Part shown: positions 32,049 to 35,007 of the stretch, piece after piece | Position numbering within the stretch: the first letter of the stretch is position 1 | Layout: every line of letters begins with the position of its first letter | Source of the DNA: Crenothrix polyspora | GTDB taxonomy: Bacteria > Pseudomonadota > Gammaproteobacteria > Methylococcales > Methylomonadaceae | NCBI GenBank assembly: GCA_945877505.1 | Contig: CAMDWT010000020.1 | Span: 1-35,007 of the forward strand | Reading direction: 5' to 3' | Length of the DNA: 35,007 nt | Notes under the pieces: generated by a model | What the model was told of the DNA's origin: nothing | Database searches by the model: none | The model's input: the letters and a program-made list of their open reading frames with translations, nothing else | Translations under genes and position numbers: made by a program

Positions 32049-34219
32049 TGCCCACCGCTTTACAAACTGAACCTAATCTTTTTAGCTATCGTAAATACTG
32101 GGCGCAACGCTTTGGTGTCGCGCCTGTTTTGCCAATGAGTCGTGCTGAAATGGATGACCTAGGATGGGATAGTTGCGATGTTATCTTGGTTACTGGTGAT
32201 GCTTATATTGATCATCCTAGCTTTGGAATGGCTTTGATTGGTCGTTTATTAGAGGCGCAAGGCTTTAGAGTCGGTATTATCTCTCAGCCTGATTGGACTA
32301 GCGCCATTGATTTTAGTAAGTTGGGGCGGCCAAATTTGTTTTTCGGGGTAACCGGCGGCAATATGGACTCAATGGTTAACCGCTATACGTCTGATAAAAA
32401 AATCCGGTCTAATGATGCGTATACCGCTAATGGAGCGGCAGGGAAACGTCCTGATCGCGCTGTTAATGTTTATTCTCATCGTTGCCGAGAAGCTTTTAAA
32501 GACGTACCGATAATTATTGGTGGAATAGAAGCCAGTTTGCGACGCATAGCGCATTATGATTATTGGTCTGATAAGGTTCGTAAATCAGTTTTGCTAGATT
32601 CTAAAGCAGATCTTTTGGTTTATGGCAATGCAGAGCGCCAAATTGTAGAAATTGCTCATCGATTAGCGCAGGGCGAAGCGATTTCTGAGTTGAAAGGCAT
32701 TCGTGGTACCGTGCATTTTGTTAAGCAAATACCCGAAGGCTGGGTGGTTAAAGATTCCACTGATATTGATAAGCCAGGTGCCTTAAGTCATATACAAAAC
32801 CCATATCAGGAAGAGCCGGCTTGCGATAAAAAACCTGATGATGTTAATCCGGATGAAAAAGTGATTTCGCTCTCAAGCGTAGTAATGCTTAAGCAGTTAA
32901 TCAGAGATCAGAGATCACAGACGGTTATTCGTATTCCCGCTTATGAAGCGGTAAAAGATGACCCTATTTTATATGCGCATGCCTCTAGAGTGATGCACGG
33001 TGAAACCAATCCGGGAAATGCTCGTCCTTTAATTCAACTACACGGAACGCGTCAAGTTTGGATTAACCCGCCTCCCGTTCCGTTGACCACTAAAGAAATG
33101 GATGGTGTTTTTGACCTGCCGTATTCACGGGTTCCACATAAGGAATATGGTGGAGCCAATGTGCCGGCTTTTGAAATGATCCAGCATTCCGTTAACATCA
33201 TGCGCGGCTGTTTTGGGGGGTGTACTTTTTGTTCAATTACTGAGCATGAGGGGCGCATCATTCAAAGTCGTTCAGAAGACTCTATTATTAGGGAAATTGA
33301 AGCTATCCGTGATACGTCACCTGCTTTTACCGGACATATTTCTGATTTGGGTGGCCCAACAGCTAATATGTATCGTTTGGCTTGTAAGGATGAAAAAATA
33401 GAGGTAGCCTGTCGTAAGCCCTCTTGTGTTTATCCAGGTATTTGTCCTAATCTCAATACAGATCATACACCGCTGATAAAGCTTTACCGTAGGGCTCGGG
33501 CTTTACCGGGGATCAAGAAAATCTTTATTGCTTCTGGCCTACGTTACGATTTGGCGGTTGAGTCACCCGAATATGTTAAAGAATTGGTAACACATCATGT
33601 CGGTGGATATCTTAAAATTGCCCCAGAACATACAGAGCAGGGCCCCTTATCAAAAATGATGAAGCCGGGAATGGGAACTTATGATCGATTCAAAGAGATG
33701 TTTGATAAGTATTCCAAAGAGGCAGGAAAAGAACAATATCTAATACCTTATTTTATTGCGGCACATCCCGGCACTACCGATAGTGATATGCTTAACCTCG
33801 CTTTATGGCTTAAGCGAAATGGCTTTAGAGCCGATCAAGTGCAGGCATTCTTGCCATCCCCTATGTCGATTGCTACGGCAATGTATCACTCTGGCAAAGA
33901 TACCTTGAATAAAGTTAGTCGTAAAGCTGAAGATATAGCGATACCTAAAAGCATTAAACAGCGGCGATTACATAAAGCTTTTTTGCGTTATCATGACCCT
34001 AAAAACTGGCCTTTATTGCGCGATGCTTTAAATGCAATGGGGCGTAATGATTTGATAGGTAATGGTAAGCAGCATTTAATTCCTTCTTATCAGCCTAAAG
34101 GCACACTTGATACGCCAAGTAAGATCCAGCACTTTAAAACTAAATATACGGACCTTGATAATCGAAGAAATGAAAAAGGTTTTGGTAAAAATAAAACCGA
34201 AAAAAAACAAAAAAAATAA
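32045..34219 (+). CDS. ygiQ: YgiQ-family radical SAM protein
   Basis: 724-residue radical SAM protein of the UPF0313 (YgiQ) family. An N-terminal region resembling a B12-binding fold ([20 protein letters not shown] near residues 46-65) is followed by the radical SAM core with the cluster-binding cysteines Cys389, Cys393 and Cys396 in [17 protein letters not shown], and a Lys-rich C-terminus. The reaction is unknown for the whole family. It overlaps the spermidine-synthase-like gene by four bases (ATGA), so the two are translationally coupled. It ends just before the tRNA-Thr promoter. Confidence 0.93.
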   Translation: MMPTALQTEPNLFSYRKYWAQRFGVAPVLPMSRAEMDDLGWDSCDVILVTGDAYIDHPSFGMALIGRLLEAQGFRVGIISQPDWTSAIDFSKLGRPNLFFGVTGGNMDSMVNRYTSDKKIRSNDAYTANGAAGKRPDRAVNVYSHRCREAFKDVPIIIGGIEASLRRIAHYDYWSDKVRKSVLLDSKADLLVYGNAERQIVEIAHRLAQGEAISELKGIRGTVHFVKQIPEGWVVKDSTDIDKPGALSHIQNPYQEEPACDKKPDDVNPDEKVISLSSVVMLKQLIRDQRSQTVIRIPAYEAVKDDPILYAHASRVMHGETNPGNARPLIQLHGTRQVWINPPPVPLTTKEMDGVFDLPYSRVPHKEYGGANVPAFEMIQHSVNIMRGCFGGCTFCSITEHEGRIIQSRSEDSIIREIEAIRDTSPAFTGHISDLGGPTANMYRLACKDEKIEVACRKPSCVYPGICPNLNTDHTPLIKLYRRARALPGIKKIFIASGLRYDLAVESPEYVKELVTHHVGGYLKIAPEHTEQGPLSKMMKPGMGTYDRFKEMFDKYSKEAGKEQYLIPYFIAAHPGTTDSDMLNLALWLKRNGFRADQVQAFLPSPMSIATAMYHSGKDTLNKVSRKAEDIAIPKSIKQRRLHKAFLRYHDPKNWPLLRDALNAMGRNDLIGNGKQHLIPSYQPKGTLDTPSKIQHFKTKYTDLDNRRNEKGFGKNKTEKKQKK

Positions 34220-34228
34220 TAAAGGGGC

Positions 34229-34256
34229 TTTTCAATAATTATATTTGGTGTATAAT
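34229..34256 (+). promoter_or_regulatory. Promoter of tRNA-Thr
   Basis: TTTTCA (34229-34234, four of six), 16-base spacer, perfect TATAAT (34251-34256), placing the start a few bases ahead of the mature tRNA at 34269. Confidence 0.75.
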
Positions 34257-34268
34257 GACGACTTCTTT

Positions 34269-34344
34269 GCTGGTGTAGCTCAGTTGGTAGAGCAGCTGAT
34301 TTGTAATCAGCCGGTCAGGAGTTCGAATCCCCTCACTAGCTCCA
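34269..34344 (+). tRNA. tRNA-Thr (anticodon TGT)
   Basis: Acceptor GCTGGTG / CACTAGC (one G-T pair), D-arm AGCTCAGTTGGTAGAGC, anticodon stem CTGAT / ATCAG with loop TTGTA (anticodon TGT within TTTGTAA), T-arm GGAGTTCGAATCCCC, and encoded CCA. 76 bases. The DNA beyond it looks accessory, and tRNA 3' ends are common integration sites. Confidence 0.96.
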
Positions 34345-34355
34345 AACAAATCAAT

Positions 34356-34385
34356 GGCTTAGATAGAAATATCTAGGCCTTTTTT
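34356..34385 (+). terminator. Rho-independent terminator of tRNA-Thr
   Basis: GGCTTAGATA (34356-34365) pairs with TATCTAGGCC (34370-34379), one T-G wobble, GAAA loop, followed by six T. It lies 11 bases after the tRNA. Confidence 0.88.
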
Positions 34386-34411
34386 ATTGCCTAATGCTTT
34401 TTTAAGCAATT

Positions 34412-34435
34412 TAGTCCCGGTTATAGTCCCAGTAA
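34412..34435 (+). repeat. Two tandem 12-base repeats downstream of tRNA-Thr
   Basis: TAGTCCCGGTTA (34412-34423) directly followed by TAGTCCCAGTAA (34424-34435), identical at ten of twelve bases. Position 68 bases after a tRNA suggests integrase arm-type sites or attachment-site remnants, but no integrase gene is visible in the window. Confidence 0.55.
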
Positions 34436-34582
34436 GCATTCTGGTTGTAATAGGAAATGTTTGGAATTCTTTGGATAATAAATAAAAAATCGGTTAGAAA
34501 TATCCAATGATTGCGCTCGCCTAAGCAAATTTTAGCAACTGAAATTCTATTAAATTAAATAAAATAAAATAATTAGCTAATT

Positions 34583-34756
34583 TCAATTCTGTTGAATTCG
34601 ATCAATCACTTCCATTAGTGCCATTCTCACAAATTCAGATTCACTGAGATTCAACTGTCTAGCCTTAGCGTAAAGGCTATGTGCTTCTGATGGTGATGGT
34701 GATGGTGAAAATCTAAATGACTTGTTTGTTCTTAGGTGTTTGGTTGTCTTTCTCAT
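34583..34756 (-). CDS. Small ribbon-helix-helix-like protein
   Basis: 57 residues from the ATG at 34754-34756, which has AGGAG nine bases upstream; a longer frame reading back to 34837 has no such signal. The C-terminal half (AHSLYAKARQLNLSESEFVRMALMEVIDRI) has the pattern of a ribbon-helix-helix or MobC/antitoxin-type DNA-binding protein: a short strand (NKSFRFS) then two helices with SESEFVR between them. Between strand and helices is SPSPSPS, encoded by a hexanucleotide repeat (TGATGG units at 34688-34708). An inverted repeat sits over its ribosome-binding site. No toxin or relaxase gene is seen beside it. Probably a repressor or accessory protein of mobile DNA. Confidence 0.6.
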   Translation of the reverse strand: MRKTTKHLRTNKSFRFSPSPSPSEAHSLYAKARQLNLSESEFVRMALMEVIDRIQQN

Positions 34757-34758
34757 TA

Positions 34759-34789
34759 ATAAATACTCCTGTATCACAAAAGTATTTAT
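34759..34789 (-). promoter_or_regulatory. Inverted repeat overlapping the ribosome-binding site of the RHH gene
   Basis: Perfect 9-base arms ATAAATACT (34759-34767) and AGTATTTAT (34781-34789) with a 13-base spacer. The AGGAG ribosome-binding site (34766-34770) overlaps one arm by two bases. It could be the operator of an autorepressing RHH protein or an RNA stem that hides the start. Confidence 0.6.
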
Positions 34790-34861
34790 CTCTTTAGTCT
34801 CAAGTCTCAATTCCCTTCTTTTTTCATAAAAACCCAACTATTTCTTTCCATTTGCTAAATA

Positions 34862-35007
34862 ACCTGAGTTCGATATAAGAAAGCAGCTTTTATAAAAATT
34901 TGAAAGACTAGATGTTCGACGAAAAACACTTTCAAAAAAGGCTGCCTGCAATGATTTTACATCAACTATTTACCGATATTGACGATTTTTGTAACGATTT
35001 TTTATCC
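34862..35007 (+). mobile_element. Left end of a probable IS982-family insertion sequence (continues beyond window)
   Basis: The sequence from ACCTGAGTTCG at 34862 onward, with the transposase-like frame starting 50-90 bases inside, has the layout of an insertion sequence end. The right end lies outside the window, so terminal repeats and target duplication cannot be checked. Family call rests on the transposase N-terminus. Confidence 0.5.
34951..35007 (+). CDS. IS982-family transposase, N-terminal fragment (runs off the window)
   Basis: Open frame from the ATG at 34951 to the last base, 19 residues visible, reading LHQLFTDIDDFCNDF after the first residues. An N-terminal L-F-x-x-I-D-D-F-C block is typical of IS982-family DDE transposases. 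An in-frame ATG at 34912 would add 13 residues; AAGG about nine bases before 34951 favours the inner start. The fragment is too short to show any catalytic residue. Confidence 0.6.
   Translation, partial: MILHQLFTDIDDFCNDFLS

Noticed and set aside
34757-34837. 27-residue N-terminal extension of the RHH protein
   Set aside because: It crosses the inverted repeat and the AGGAG site that serves the ATG at 34754-34756.

Overview
The window is chromosomal DNA of a low-GC gammaproteobacterial (type I, Methylococcales) methanotroph. The evidence is a complete particulate methane monooxygenase operon, pmoCAB (about 3.1-6.3 kb), whose metal-binding residues are all in place, surrounded by typical gammaproteobacterial housekeeping genes. 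Genus cannot be fixed from one locus; the PmoA sequence looks like the Methylobacter/Methyloprofundus side of the group.

Layout. 0-2.3 kb: end of a suf iron-sulfur operon (partial sufS, sufU) followed by rsmJ and a Rieske ferredoxin. 2.5-2.9 kb: an unknown membrane-anchored protein. 3.1-6.3 kb: pmoCAB with a sigma-70-like promoter, three perfect Shine-Dalgarno sequences, a large hairpin between pmoC and pmoA and a strong terminator. 6.5-8.5 kb: sucCD. 8.6-11.5 kb: miaA and mutL on the minus strand. 11.8-15.1 kb: an NCS1 permease facing a two-gene regulatory unit (degenerate response regulator plus LuxR-type regulator). 15.1-15.9 kb: a gene-poor stretch with a 10-copy AACTC microsatellite, then tRNA-Cys and tRNA-Gly. 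16.7-20.5 kb: a four-gene ABC system of the kind associated with PQQ alcohol dehydrogenases. 20.6-25.8 kb: plus-strand genes for a MOSC protein, a VIT-type metal transporter, a PfkB kinase, BatD and TrmN6. 25.9-27.6 kb: two glycine-zipper lipoproteins and a coiled-coil membrane protein. 27.9-34.2 kb: cupin, YebC/YeeN-type protein, double hot-dog protein, a small membrane protein, a spermidine-synthase-like protein and YgiQ. 34.2-35.0 kb: tRNA-Thr followed by accessory DNA (tandem 12-mers, a ribbon-helix-helix gene with an inverted repeat at its start, and the beginning of a probable IS982-type element).

How it works together. pmoCAB makes the enzyme that oxidises methane to methanol. The PQQ-associated ABC operon is plausibly linked to periplasmic alcohol oxidation downstream of it, although no PQQ dehydrogenase lies here. 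suf genes supply Fe-S clusters. Most other genes are housekeeping (mismatch repair, tRNA and rRNA modification, TCA cycle).

No CRISPR array, defence island or clearly new multi-gene system was found. The least explained parts are the 25.9-27.6 kb envelope cluster, the 11.8-15.1 kb permease/regulator group, the AACTC repeat, the hairpin between two tRNA genes, and the accessory DNA behind tRNA-Thr.
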